From positions 1,922,001 through 1,986,000 of the forward strand of contig NZ_JAUSZL010000002.1 of assembly GCF_030817535.1 (NCBI RefSeq): a stretch of 64,000 nucleotides of DNA, in the 5' to 3' direction. This DNA comes from Streptomyces sp. V3I8 (GTDB lineage: Bacteria; Actinomycetota; Actinomycetes; Streptomycetales; Streptomycetaceae). This document shows positions 9,401 to 19,240 of this stretch, piece after piece. A program made the position numbers and the translations under genes. Position 1 is the stretch's first letter, and every line of letters starts with the position of its first letter. The notes beneath the pieces were generated by a model. It made no database searches, had not been told where the DNA came from, and saw only the letters and a program-made list of their open reading frames with translations.

Positions 9401-12400
9401 GTCCCCGGCGAGGGCGGAGCGGCCCTCGTCCTGCGGCGCCTGGCGGACAGCCGCCGGGACGGCGACGACGTACTCGCGCTCGTGCGGGGCACCGCCGTCA
9501 ACAACGACGGCACCTCGCTGAGCCTGATGGCACCGAACCCGCTGCGGCAGCGCGAGGTGATCACTCGCGCGTACGAGGGCTGCGGCGTCGATCCGGCCTC
9601 GGTGACGTACGTCGAGGCGCACGGCACGGGCACGGCAGTCGGCGACCCCGTCGAACTGCGGTCCCTGGCGCATGCCTTCCCCCCGCGCGAGGACGGCCGG
9701 CCCCGGCTGCTCGGCTCGGTGAAGACGAACGTCGGCCACCTGCTCAACGCGGCCGCGCTGCCCTCGCTGGTGAAGGTGGTGCTGGCACTGCGGCACGGCC
9801 GGCTGCCCGCCTCCCTGCACCACACGCCGCCCTCGCCCGCCGTCGAACGCTCCGGGTTCGCGCTGGTCACCGAGGCCGGGGCCTGGCCCTCCACCGGCCC
9901 GTCCGGCCCACGCAGGGCCGGGGTCAACGCCTTCGGCTTCGGCGGCACCAACGCGCACGCCGTACTGGAACAGGCCCCGCCACCGGCGGCGCACGGCCGG
10001 CGGGCCGGCGTCGGCGGACCGCACCTGCTGACCCTGTCGGCGAACAGCGCGGCCGGTCTGGACGCCTGGGCGGCCCGTCTCCTCGGCCATCTCCACGCGC
10101 ACCCGGAGCTGGCCGAGGGTGACGTGTGCCGGGCGGCGGCGACCGCCCGGGACGAGGGCCCGCACCGCCTGGCCGTGGTGGCCGACGGCGACCTGCCGGA
10201 ACGCCTGGCCGCGGCCACCGCCACCGCTCCCGGCGGCGGCCGACCGCCGGGCGTGGCCGGCGGCACGGTGACGAGCCGGCCGCGGACCGTCTTCGTGTTC
10301 CCGGGCCAGGGGGCCCTGCGGCCGGGGCAGGGGCGTGCGCTGTACGCGACGGCCCCGGTGTACCGCGACACGCTCGACGAGGCCTCGGCCCACGTCGGCG
10401 CGGTGCACGGACGCACGCTGACGGCCTGGTGTGCCGACAGCGAGGTGGACGCGCGGGCGCAGGCCGCGACGGAGGTGGCACAGCCGCTGCTGGTGGCCCA
10501 CGGGGTGGCGCTCGCCCGGCAGTTGCTGGCCTGGGGCATACGGCCGGACGCACTCCTCGGGCACAGCGTCGGCGAACTCGCCGCCGCGTGCGTCGGCGGG
10601 ATGCTGTCGTTCACCGACACGCTCACGTTCGCGGCGGAACGTGGGCGCCTCATGGGGACGTCGACCCCGCAGGGCGCGATGGTGGCGGTACGGGGAGCCG
10701 ACGAGGAGGCCGTGGCGGCGCTGGTCGCGGCGGCCCCCGGAGAGCTCGCCGTCGCCGCCTGCAACGGCCCCGGCCGGCTGGTGCTGTCCGGCGGTCCCGA
10801 GGCCGTCGAACGGGCGGCGCGGGAACTCGCCGCGCGCGGAGCGGCCGTACGGGCGCTGGAGGTGTCGCGCGCCTTCCACTCGCCGCTGATGGAGCCGGTC
10901 GCCCAGGACCTGACCGACGCGGCCCGCAAGCTGGAGGTCATGACGGGCGGGCTCCCGGTGATGAGCACGCTCACCGCCGAGTGGCAGCCGCGCATGGACC
11001 CGGACCACCTGCGCGAACACGCGCTGCGACCCGTGCTGTTCGGGCGGGCGACGGCACGGCTGCTCGACGAGGGCTACGACACGTTCGTGGAACTCGGCCC
11101 GCGCGAGAGCCTCGCCGGACCCGTACGGGCCGTCGCCGCCGTGCGGGAACCTGCGGACGGTACCGGCAGGAACGTCCTCGTCCTGTCCGCGCCCCTCGGC
11201 CCCGGGCGCTCCGGAGCATCACGGGACGATGTCCCGGGCGGGGCACGCGAGTTGATGGAGACCGTGGCGCACTTGTGGGCACGCGGTGCGGCGCTGGACC
11301 GTACCGACCCGGGACCGGGAACGGGACCGGACGTGAACGTGGAACCGGACGCGGGCGCGGGCGCGGACATGAACGCGGACGCGGGCGCGGGCCGTCCGCG
11401 GGTGTCGCTGCCGCCGTATCCCTACCAGCGGCGCCGGTTCTGGCCCGGGGCGGCGGAGCGCGGGCTGCTGCACCGCGTCGGCTGGCGGGCGGCGCCCCTG
11501 CCGCCGGGCGACTGCGGACCGGTGCTGGTGACCGGCCCCGACCCGGCCGCCGTGCGCGACCTCGCGCGGCGCCTCGCGGACCGGGGCGTACGGACGACCG
11601 TGGCCCCGGACCCCGACGTCCGTCCGCGGACGGTGGTCCTGCTGGCCGGGCCCGCCGCTCGTGGCACGTCCGACAGGATCGAGCGGATCCAGTACGAGCT
11701 GGTCACGGCGTTCTCCGAGGCCCTCGGTCTGTTCGACCTGACCGGGGCCGGCCGCCTGCTGGTGGTGACCGAGGACGCGCAGGTGACCGGGCACGGCCGT
11801 GAGCAGCCGAACCCGGTGCAGGCGGTACTGGGCGGTCTGGCGGCCGCCGTGCCGTCGGAGTCCGCCGGGGCGGTGGCCAACTGGGTCGACCTCTCCTCCC
11901 TCGACGACGCCGGGCAGCGCGTCCTGGCCGTCCTCGCCGAGGCGACGGCACCCCAGGCGGCCGGGGCCGTCGCCTGGCGGGGCGGGCGGCGGCTGGTGCG
12001 GACCGTCGCACCGGAAACGGCCGACGTGCTCGACGCCCCCGACCGGCTGCCCGGCGATCAGGGCCGGCTGTCCGGAGACCCGAGCCGACTGCCCGCCGAC
12101 GGCACCTTCCTGATCACCGGGGGCGGCGGGGGCCTCGGTTCCGCCCTGGCCCGGGAACTCGCCGCCCGCGGCCGGCCGGTGCTGTGGCTCACGGGCCGTT
12201 CCCCGCAGCCACCGGCCGGCCTGCTGGAGGAACTCGCCGGTCTCGGCGCCGACGCCCGCTACCACCGGGCCGACCTCACCTCGTACGACGACGTCGATGC
12301 GCTGGTCGCCGCACTGCCCGCGCCGGACGCGGTCTTCCACGCGGCCGGGGTGGTCCGCCCCGGCAGCCTGCGCGGGACGAAGGCGGAGGAGACGATGGAG

Positions 12401-12562
12401 GCGCTGGGCGCGAAGACGCTCGGCACCGTGCTGCTGGCCGAGGCGTTCGACAGGCACGGCCGCGGTCCCGGACTGTGCGTGGCGTTTCTCCTCCGTCTCC
12501 TCGGTCCTGCCGGGACTCGCGGGGGCGCTCGGTGCCTACGTGGCTGCGAACGCGTTCCTTGA
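6458..12562 (+). CDS. Hybrid PKS-NRPS megasynthase, 5' part: FAAL-ACP-KS-AT-KR (frameshifted in KR)
   Basis: Start ATG 6458; no strong ribosome binding site. Domains: fatty acyl-AMP ligase-like adenylation (about 1-578; SSGSTGAPKG, WMPYFHDMGLIG), which should activate a carboxylic acid; ACP (610-688, Ser644 in GGTSLKA); ketosynthase (about 748-1178; Cys920 in DTACSSG, His in EAHGTGTAVGD and KTNVGHL); acyltransferase (about 1279-1580; Ser1370 in GHSVGE, RAFH near the specificity site, suggesting malonyl-CoA); and the N-terminal part of a ketoreductase (from about 1883, TGGGGGLGS). No DH or ER is seen. The module would extend an acyl starter by one beta-hydroxy ketide unit. Frame is lost at TTT 12485-12487, and a stop follows at 12562. 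Dropping one T restores the KR sequence, continuing in the entry at 12488. A Cys/His-rich 27-bp repeat lies in the FAAL at 7514-7621. Confidence 0.9.
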   Translation: MTPPETLLDVLLDAARRAPGQVVVHVRGDGSEVTVTFRQLLDESLRVAGGFRAAGITPGTCVPLLADRSEDFQPMFWGALAAGLVPVPLAPDARRVGPVWEHLGRPPVVADAACAGVADELPGPVRVLRLETLRECRTPAVPAVPAPDDLAFLQFSSGSTGAPKGVELPHGTVVANLRQMIAVSALREQDVMVSWMPYFHDMGLIGTHLAPLAARMKQVKIGPLSFAKRPRLWLDVAARHRATVLSAANFALALTVRRVPREVIAALDLGAVRLLMVGAEPISATVWRDFTARMRPAGLDPRAATPVYGLAEATLSVTCPPLGEVAVPVVLERAALSRGVAVERTADGDAAACAAHGDGAQCPAHGGVVECAAHGGVVECAAHGGVVEVMDVGLPVPGCSVRITDDARRPLGDRRVGHIEVRGPQIARGYHRLPRETALSFADGWLRTGDLGFLRDGRLCVSGRHKDVLFLNGRTFHAPDTEEVASTSPGLPPGSPVVVGSTDPVTGGERVVVLVPWARPPRDAGPVLDGVARRVRTALGHDDVRVLALPPSAFPRTTSGKVQRQRMRTRFEEGAYDSAVSSGTHAAAPAPGPAPRVPDGRGAAVPRSRGDVRLVVRGVWSSVLGLPEASFGDRDRFRELGGTSLKAMEALAELEEALGVTLGPAVMRDDTVAALTDHLLAAVEADTAASAAPPSSARPPVAAGSEPFRTGDRAGRAAGGPSGASSTGASPSGAPATGAPVPTADPSATAVVAMACRFPGASTPEEFWELLTAGRDLVTEVPTDRWGTGLPGEGTDGPPLAPSTGRWGAFLDDPAAFDAGHFGIGDEEARALDPQARIFLELAHEALERAGYAGPRRRGLRVGVFAAVGDSGYRRVLAGASPAPLPSAATLTGNLPNLVAARVSHCLDLDGPALAVDTACSSGLVALHLARRSLADGECDIAVVGGVNLHLTPDGYQALEAAQALSPTGRGRAFSTAADGFVPGEGGAALVLRRLADSRRDGDDVLALVRGTAVNNDGTSLSLMAPNPLRQREVITRAYEGCGVDPASVTYVEAHGTGTAVGDPVELRSLAHAFPPREDGRPRLLGSVKTNVGHLLNAAALPSLVKVVLALRHGRLPASLHHTPPSPAVERSGFALVTEAGAWPSTGPSGPRRAGVNAFGFGGTNAHAVLEQAPPPAAHGRRAGVGGPHLLTLSANSAAGLDAWAARLLGHLHAHPELAEGDVCRAAATARDEGPHRLAVVADGDLPERLAAATATAPGGGRPPGVAGGTVTSRPRTVFVFPGQGALRPGQGRALYATAPVYRDTLDEASAHVGAVHGRTLTAWCADSEVDARAQAATEVAQPLLVAHGVALARQLLAWGIRPDALLGHSVGELAAACVGGMLSFTDTLTFAAERGRLMGTSTPQGAMVAVRGADEEAVAALVAAAPGELAVAACNGPGRLVLSGGPEAVERAARELAARGAAVRALEVSRAFHSPLMEPVAQDLTDAARKLEVMTGGLPVMSTLTAEWQPRMDPDHLREHALRPVLFGRATARLLDEGYDTFVELGPRESLAGPVRAVAAVREPADGTGRNVLVLSAPLGPGRSGASRDDVPGGARELMETVAHLWARGAALDRTDPGPGTGPDVNVEPDAGAGADMNADAGAGRPRVSLPPYPYQRRRFWPGAAERGLLHRVGWRAAPLPPGDCGPVLVTGPDPAAVRDLARRLADRGVRTTVAPDPDVRPRTVVLLAGPAARGTSDRIERIQYELVTAFSEALGLFDLTGAGRLLVVTEDAQVTGHGREQPNPVQAVLGGLAAAVPSESAGAVANWVDLSSLDDAGQRVLAVLAEATAPQAAGAVAWRGGRRLVRTVAPETADVLDAPDRLPGDQGRLSGDPSRLPADGTFLITGGGGGLGSALARELAARGRPVLWLTGRSPQPPAGLLEELAGLGADARYHRADLTSYDDVDALVAALPAPDAVFHAAGVVRPGSLRGTKAEETMEALGAKTLGTVLLAEAFDRHGRGPGLCVAFLLRLLGPAGTRGGARCLRGCERVP
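7514..7621 (+). repeat. Four in-frame 27-bp tandem repeats inside the FAAL domain
   Basis: The copies start at 7514, 7541, 7568 and 7595. They encode CAAHGDGAQ, CPAHGGVVE, CAAHGGVVE and CAAHGGVVE (residues 353-388). Copies 3 and 4 are almost identical, indicating recent expansion. The stretch sits between the main adenylation lobe and VMDVGLPVPG and adds a CxxH motif each time, which is not normal for FAAL or other ANL enzymes. Confidence 0.85.
12485..12487 (+). other. Apparent single-base insertion in the KR coding region
   Basis: The frame reading ...GLCVAF before this TTT must continue as SSVSSVLPGLAGALGAYVAA, the KR catalytic Ser/Tyr region, which lies in the other frame. Removing one T (GTG GCG TTC TCC TCC) gives an uninterrupted KR and a single open frame of about 4,197 codons. 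It is either a sequencing error, a real mutation, or, least likely, programmed frameshifting. Confidence 0.85.
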
Positions 12563-15500
12563 CTCGTTCGCCGCCGCCGAACGGCAGGCGGGACGGCCGT
12601 GGCTGGCGGTGAACCTCGGTCCGTTCGCCGAGACGGGCCTGGCCACCGCCGCGTTCGCCGCCGACACCTCCACCGGCGTCACCCACGTCACCGGCGTCAC
12701 GCGTGACGGAGGCCGGCCACTGGCGACCGCACCGGCACTGGCGGCGCTGCGATCCGCCTGTGGCACCGGCGCCGCCCAACTGGTGCTCGCGGACCTGACG
12801 GCGGTCCGGCCGGACCGTACGTCCTCACGACCGCGCCCGCCGCAACCAGGCCCGCCACGAACGCCGTTGCCGCAGGAAGCGTCGGCCGTGCCCCGGTCCG
12901 GGGCGGTGGCGGTGTCGACGTCCGGCATCGCCGAGGTACTGCGGGAGTTGCTCGCGCAGTCACTGGGCGTCCCGGTGTCCCGCGTCGACAGCGACACGCC
13001 GTTCCTGTCCCTCGGCCTGGACTCGCTGGGCGCGGTCGACCTGGTCAAGCGGCTCGAACGCCGGACGGGCCGGTCCCTGCCGGCCACGCTCTTCTTCGAG
13101 TACCGGACCGTGCGCGAACTGGCCGCCCGTCTGGACGCGGAGGGCACCCCGTCCCCCGGCACCGAGGAGGCCGCGGCGCCCGCTCCCGTACCCGCCCCGG
13201 GACAGGCTGCTCCCTTCGCCCTCACCCCCGTACAGCTGGCCCTGCACACCAGCAGCCGGCTGCACCCCGGTGTCCCGGCCCGCGGTCATCTGCGGATGAC
13301 GGTCCGGGGTCCGCTGGACACCCATGTGCTCGGCCGGGCGCTGGCCGGCCTGGCCGAACGGCACGGCATGCTGCGCCTGCGGATCGACGACGCCGGCACG
13401 GGACCGGCGGGGCCGGTGCAACGCCTGGCACCGGCCGTTCCGCTGTCGGCCTGGTACGAGGTCCGCGCGTGCGGTGCCGGACAGGTGGCCGACCTGGAGA
13501 CGGAGCTGTGCAACCGTCCCTTCGACCTGACCGCGGAACCTCCCGTGCGTGCCGTGCTGCTCCGTCAGGAACCTTCCGTCGCACACCTGTTGCTGGTGGT
13601 GCACCACGCGGCGGTCGACGGGTACAGCCTGAACGTCCTGGCCGAGGAGCTGTGGTCCTCGTACACCCTGCTGTGGCGGGGCGAGTACCCGAGCCCGGCG
13701 TCGGCGCCGGTACCGGACGCGCCGGACTTCGCGGCGTACGTGGCTCACGTGGCGGCAACCACCCGTTCCTCCGGCAGCGCCGTCCCGGACGTCGACCGCC
13801 GGTACTGGGCCGAGCGTCTGGCCGCGCACCGGGCCGGGCGGGGTGAACCGCCGCGGCTGCCCTACGACGGCGATCCCGACGCGCCTCCGGCGGGCCCGCT
13901 CGTGCAGCACTACGGCTCGCTCGACGCGACCCTCACCGCCGGCCTCGAACGGCTGGCCGCCGCGCACGACGTGTCCCTGTTCCACCTGCTGCTCGCCGCG
14001 TACGTGCGCTGTCTGTCGCGGTGGACCGGGCGGCCGGACGTCGCGGTCAACGTGGCCCGTGCCCGGCGTGAGGAGCGGTTCCCCGGGGTGGACCGGCTCG
14101 TCGGCCCGCTCGCCGACACCCTCCCCCTGCTCTGTGGGACGGTCCCCGGCGAACCGGTCGTGGCGCTGGCGCAACGACTGCGCCGCACCTGGCTGGAGAG
14201 CGAACGGCATGCCGGGCTGAGCAGCCTGGACCTGGCCGCCCTGCTGCCCGGTGGCGGCCCTCGCACGGCGGGCCCGGCGGGCTTCAGCTTCGCCCGCTTC
14301 CCGTCCCGTACGGCGGACGACTGCCCGGTCGAGGTACGGGCCGAAGCGGCCGGCACCGGATCGGCCGCGACCCGGCTGAGTCTGCTGTGCTGGGCGGACG
14401 GAGGGGCGCTGCGCTGGTCGTGGAACTTCCCGCTGCCCCTCTTCGAACCCCGGACGGTGGCGCGGCTGGACAGCGGGTACCGGGAGGAACTGGCCGCGTT
14501 GTGCGGGCCCCCGGCCCAGACCGTGCCTTCGCCCGCCGTGCCCTCACCCGCCGTGCCTTCGCCCGCCGTGTCCTCGCCCGCCGCCATGCCCTCATCCGGC
14601 GCCGTGCCTGCCGCCGTCGTGCCTGCTCCCGCCATCCTCTCGGCACCCGTGCCGTCCCGTGCGACCGGCGCACCGCGCGGGGTGGTCGGCCGGCTGCTGC
14701 GGCAGTTCCGTGCCACGCCCGGCGCGACCGCCGTGGAGGGCGGGCCGAGGACCCTCACCTACGCGGCGCTCGACCACGCCTCGCACCTGCTGGCGACGCG
14801 GCTGCGTGCGGCCGGGGTGCGCCCGGGTGAACTGGTCGGACTGCTCACCGAGCCCGGCCCGGACACCGTCGTCGGCCTGACCGGCATCCTGCGTGCCGGA
14901 GCCGGCTGGGTGCCGCTGGACGGCACGCACCCGGCCGCCCGGCTGACGGATCAGCTGCGGCGCGCGGACGTCCGCACCGTGGTGTGTCACGCGCCGACGC
15001 TCGACACCGCCGTCTCCCTCGACGGAGTACGGACGGTACGTGCCGACGGCGCGCCGGACCCCCGGACCGACGACCTCTCGTCCGCGCCTGTTCCCGACAC
15101 CTGCGCCGGCGCCGACGCGATCGCGTACGTCATCTTCACCTCGGGTTCCACGGGCCGCCCCAAAGCGGTCCCCCTCACCCACCGGGCCATGGAGAACTAC
15201 CTCGACTGGGCCATCGGGACGTTCGGCTACGGCCCCGGCGACCGCTTGGCGCAGACCGCCTCGCCGTGCTTCGACGCCTCGGTGCGCCAGTTGCTCGCGC
15301 CTCTGCTGGTCGGCGGCACCGTGGTGACCGTGCCGCGGACGTTGCTGCGGGATCCCGAACTGCTGCTGGCGTACGCGGAACGGGCCCGGATCACCGTGTG
15401 GAGTTCCGTCCCGACGCTGTGGGAGCAGTTGCTGTCGGCCGCCGAGGAGCGGGTGCGGCGGGGAGCGGGGCCGCCGGACCTGTCGGCGCTGCGCTGGGTG

Positions 15501-18500
15501 CACGTGGGCGGCGAGGCCCTGCCCGCCGCGTACGTACGCCGGTGGTTCGACCTGTTCGGCGACGGGCAGCGCATCGCCAACCTGTACGGCCCCACCGAGG
15601 CGACCGTCAACGCCACCTGCCACGTCATCACGGCGCGTCCGGCCGACGACGTGCGGACCCTGCCGATCGGACGGCCGGTCACCGGCACCGATCTGGCGGT
15701 CCTCGGCGCGGACGGCGTCCTCGGCCGCACCGAGGGGACGGGTGAACTGCTGATCGCGGGAATCGGCCTGACGCCCGGATACCTGGGCGAACCCGAGCTG
15801 ACCGCCCGGGCGTTCACCGTGCGGGACGGGCGGCGGTGGTACCGCAGCGGCGACCGGGTCCGGCTCCGCACGGACGGTGACCTGGAATTCCTGGGCCGGA
15901 TCGACGGCCAGGTCAAGATCCGCGGCAACCGGGTGGAGACGGGAGAGGTCGAGACGGCCCTGCAGACGCATCCCGGTGTCGCACAGGCTTCGGTCGTCGC
16001 GCACGAGGGACGGCTGCTGGCGTTCGTCACCGCCCGGCCGGGCGCCGGGCGGCCCGAACCGCGGCTCGTACGACGCCACTTGGCCGGTCTCCTGCCGCCG
16101 TACATGATCCCGGCGCGGATCACCGTGCTGGACGAGCTGCCCCTCACCGGCACCGGCAAGGTCGACCGGCGCGCGCTCGCCGGCCTTCCCGCCGGCACGG
16201 CGGTGACCACCAGCGGGACCACGCCCCCGAGCACGCCGAGCACGCCAAGCACACCGAGCACACCGACCGAGCAGCAACTGGCCCTCATCTGGACCGAGTT
16301 GCTTGACCTCGACGCCGTCTCCCCGGAAGACGACTTCTTCGACCTGGGTGGCGACTCGCTGCTCGTCCTCCAGGTGTTCGCACGGCTCGGTGAGACCCGG
16401 GCACCGCTGCCCCGCCCCACCGTGATCTACGACAACCGCACCCTCGCGAAGCTCGCCGCCGCGGTGGACGCGACCGCCACGGAACGGCGCCCCGCACCCA
16501 CGGCAAGCGGCACCGCGGACCGTGCCGCCCCCTTCCCCGTCACACCGGCCCAGCGCGGATTCCTGCTCGCCGAGGCGCTCTCACCAGGAGGAGGCGGTTC
16601 GTGGCCGGCGCGGCTGCGGCTGTCCGGCCCGCTCGACCAGGAGGTGTTCCAGGCGTCCGTGGACCTGCTGGTGGAACGTCACGGCATGCTGCGTACCGTC
16701 TTCCCCGCCGGCGCCCGGCCGCCCGTGCAGCAGGAACTCCCGCCCTCGCTGCGGCTGCCGGTCGTCTTCGAGACGCTCACCGACCCGGCCGAGGTCGACG
16801 AACGCGCGGCGGCCGAGGCCGAGCGGCGCTTCGAACCCTGGGCCTGGCCGCTGCTCCGGCTCCGGGTCCTCACCCTCGGCGAGCGCGAACACGTCCTCCT
16901 GGTGCACGCGCACCACCTCATCGGCGACGGATACAGCGCCGCACTCCTCGTACAGGAGCTGACGGCGGTCCACGACCGTCTGGCGGCCGGTCGCGCCGTC
17001 GACCTGCCCGCCCCGCGCGCGACCTTCCGGGACCACGCGCTGCCGGTGTCCGCTGCGGACACCGGCGACGTGCCGGACACCGGTGCCGCACCGGGCGCGG
17101 CCGAGCGCCGGGCCCGGCTCGACGCCCCCTATCGCCCGCCCGTGCTGCGCGCCGCCGGCGCCTGGGGGCGTGACCCCGAACCGTTCCGGTCGGCCGGGTT
17201 CGTGCTCGACGCCGGGGCGACGGCGGCGCTGCGGGCGCTGGCGGCCGAGGCGGGGGCGACGCTGTACGCACCGCTGCTGGCCGCCTACCACCAGCAGTTG
17301 ACGTATCTCACGGGTCGGGCGGATCTGATCGTCGGCCTGGCGGTGAGCGGCCGTGACCGTCCGCTGCCCGACGTGCACCGGATCTTCGGCCCGTTCGCCA
17401 CCGCCGTGCCCGTACGGCCGCCCGTACGGCCGCCCGTACGGCCGGCGGTCGCGCGGGACGGCGCACCGGCGGACGACTTCGGTGCCGTCCTGCGCCGGGT
17501 CGTCGCGGAGGCGGAGGAGGCACGCAGGCACGAGGACATCGTGCCCCGCGACGGCGACGGGCTGCCGCTGACGTCGCAGTTCTTCTTCACCTTCCTCGAC
17601 TTCTCCGTGCTGGCCGCTCCGCACGGGCAGTCGCTGACCGTGACCTGGGACGACGGGGACAGCGCGTTCGCGCCGCCCCCGTCGGCGACGGACGTGTTCC
17701 TGGCCGCCCGGCCGGAGGGCGCCGGGCTGCGCGTGAGCGTGCGGGGGGCCGGCGCGGCCTTCTCCGCCGCCGCGCTGGAGGAGTTCGCGCGGGCGCTCCG
17801 GGAACGGCTCGTCCGGGCCGTACACCCGCGCGCCGCACACCGCCCGTCAACTCCCCGGCGAATGTCAGACCCTCGGGGAATCCCAGGCCCCCGGGAAACG
17901 TCAGGTGCACGGGGAACGATGGACGCCGCGCTGGTCGGCTACCTGCCCGCGCCGGACCATCTGGCGCAACTGGCAGGTCTGCCCGAGGGCGCCCTGCGGC
18001 GGGACGACCTGCGCGCGATGCTGTTCCCCGAGGGAGCGCCGCGTCTGCTGGAGACGGCCCGCACGCCCCTGGGCGGGTCGGGTTTCGTCTGCGTGCCGCT
18101 GTTCTCCGACGAGTTGGCGCAGGATCCCGGGCTCGTCGCGCACACCGTCCGCGCGGTGGCGTACGCCTCCTCGCTCGGAGCCCGGTGCGTCTCGCTGGCC
18201 GGGATGATCCCGTCGCTGACCGGTTACGGCTTCGACGTCCTGCGGTCCGCGGACTTCGAACCGATGGCGTCGGCGGTGACGGTGACGACCGGGCACGCGG
18301 CGACGGTCGTCTCGGTGGTGCGGACGGTGCAGGCGTCCCTCGACGCCACCGGGCGGGACCTGACCGGCCTCGACGTCGCGTTCGTCGGGCTGGGGTCCAT
18401 CGGCACCTCGTCCCTGGAGCTGCTGCTCTCCCGGGCCGCCGGGCCGCCACGGCGCCTGCTGCTGTGCGACGTGCCCGGCAGCGGGCCCCGGCTGCGGCGG

Positions 18501-19049
18501 CTGGCGCGCGGGCTGCGGGAGCATGGTCTGGCCGGTGCGGTGGAGGTGCTGGAGTCCGGACCCGCGCTGCCCGACGCGGTGTACGGCGCCGGTCTGCTGG
18601 TGACGGCGGTGAGCGGTGCCGGGACCCTGCTGGACGTGGACCGGCTGGCGCCGGGGGCCGTGGTGGTCGACGACTCCTTCCCGCACTGCTTCGACACCGG
18701 CCGGGCGCTGGCCCGGATGCGCGAACGCCGGGACGTGCTCGTCCTGGGCGGCGGACTCCTGCACGTCGGCGACCTCGTCCGGGACATCGCCGAGGACCTG
18801 CCGGCGGCGGCCGCCGCCGGTTACCTGGCCCAGCCGTGGCTCAAGGGGACGCTGGCCTCCTGCCGGGTGGAGTCCCTGCTGCACGCGGCGGATCCCGGAC
18901 TGCCGCCGGTGCACGGCCTGGTCGACGGGGCGGCGGCCCTCGCCCACTGGGAGGCCGTGGAACGCGCGGGGGTGACGGCGGGGCCGCTGCACCTGCTGGG
19001 CCACACGGTCGGACCGGACCTCCCGGCCGGTCTTCCGTCGGCTCCCTGA
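12488..19049 (+). CDS. Hybrid PKS-NRPS megasynthase, 3' part: KR(end)-ACP-C-A-PCP-C-AAR-like reductase
   Basis: Numbering follows the intact protein. End of KR with catalytic Tyr in AYVAANAF; ACP (Ser2189, GLDSLGAVDL); condensation domain 1 (HHAAVDG at 2382); adenylation domain (about 2744-3248; TSGSTGRPK, YGPTEA, YRSGDRV, GRIDGQVKIRG); PCP (Ser3300, GGDSLL); condensation domain 2 (HHLIGDG at 3485). The C-terminal region (about 3822-4196) has a Rossmann motif GLGSIGT at 3977 and TLASCRVESLL with Cys4135, which lines up with the active-site Cys of cyanobacterial acyl-ACP reductase (AAR, COG5322). My hand-read A-domain code is D-A-R-S-V-V-L-V-N-K, which I cannot assign to a substrate; D235 implies an alpha-amino acid. 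No thioesterase is present, so the AAR-like domain may release the product by reduction. Condensation domain 2 has no carrier domain after it, so it may use a free acceptor. Confidence 0.88.
14520..14660 (+). repeat. Low-complexity Pro/Ala/Ser linker between C1 and the A domain
   Basis: Roughly 15-bp units (encoding PSPAV, PSPAV, PSPAV, SSPAA) are repeated in frame, forming a flexible inter-domain linker. Similar short repeats occur at 16226-16270 (TPS units before the PCP) and 17406-17450 (VRPP units inside C2). Confidence 0.75.
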
Positions 19050-19172
19050 GACGGCACGGCGTCGGCACGACGACGGTGCGGGGGCCGCTTCGGGCCTCCG
19101 CCGCTTCGGGTCTCCGCACCGCGCCCGTGTGCGGGGGCCCGCCGGACCGCCACGCAGCCGGTCAGACGTCCG

Positions 19173-19240
19173 GCGTCAGGCCTCAGACCTCAGACCTCAG
19201 GCGTCAGGCGTCAGGCGTCAGGCGTCAGGCGTCAGGCGTC
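19173..19240. repeat. Heptanucleotide tandem repeat at the convergent 3' ends
   Basis: About nine to ten copies of a 7-bp unit (consensus GCGTCAG, with variants GCCTCAG and ACCTCAG) separate the megasynthase from the convergent NIS synthetase gene. The stop codon of the synthetase (19225-19227) lies inside the repeat. Copy-number change would therefore shift the synthetase C-terminus. Confidence 0.8.

Noticed and set aside
12485..12487. Programmed ribosomal frameshift in the KR region
   Set aside because: No slippery heptamer plus pseudoknot arrangement is evident, and megasynthases are not known to use it; sequencing error or mutation is simpler.
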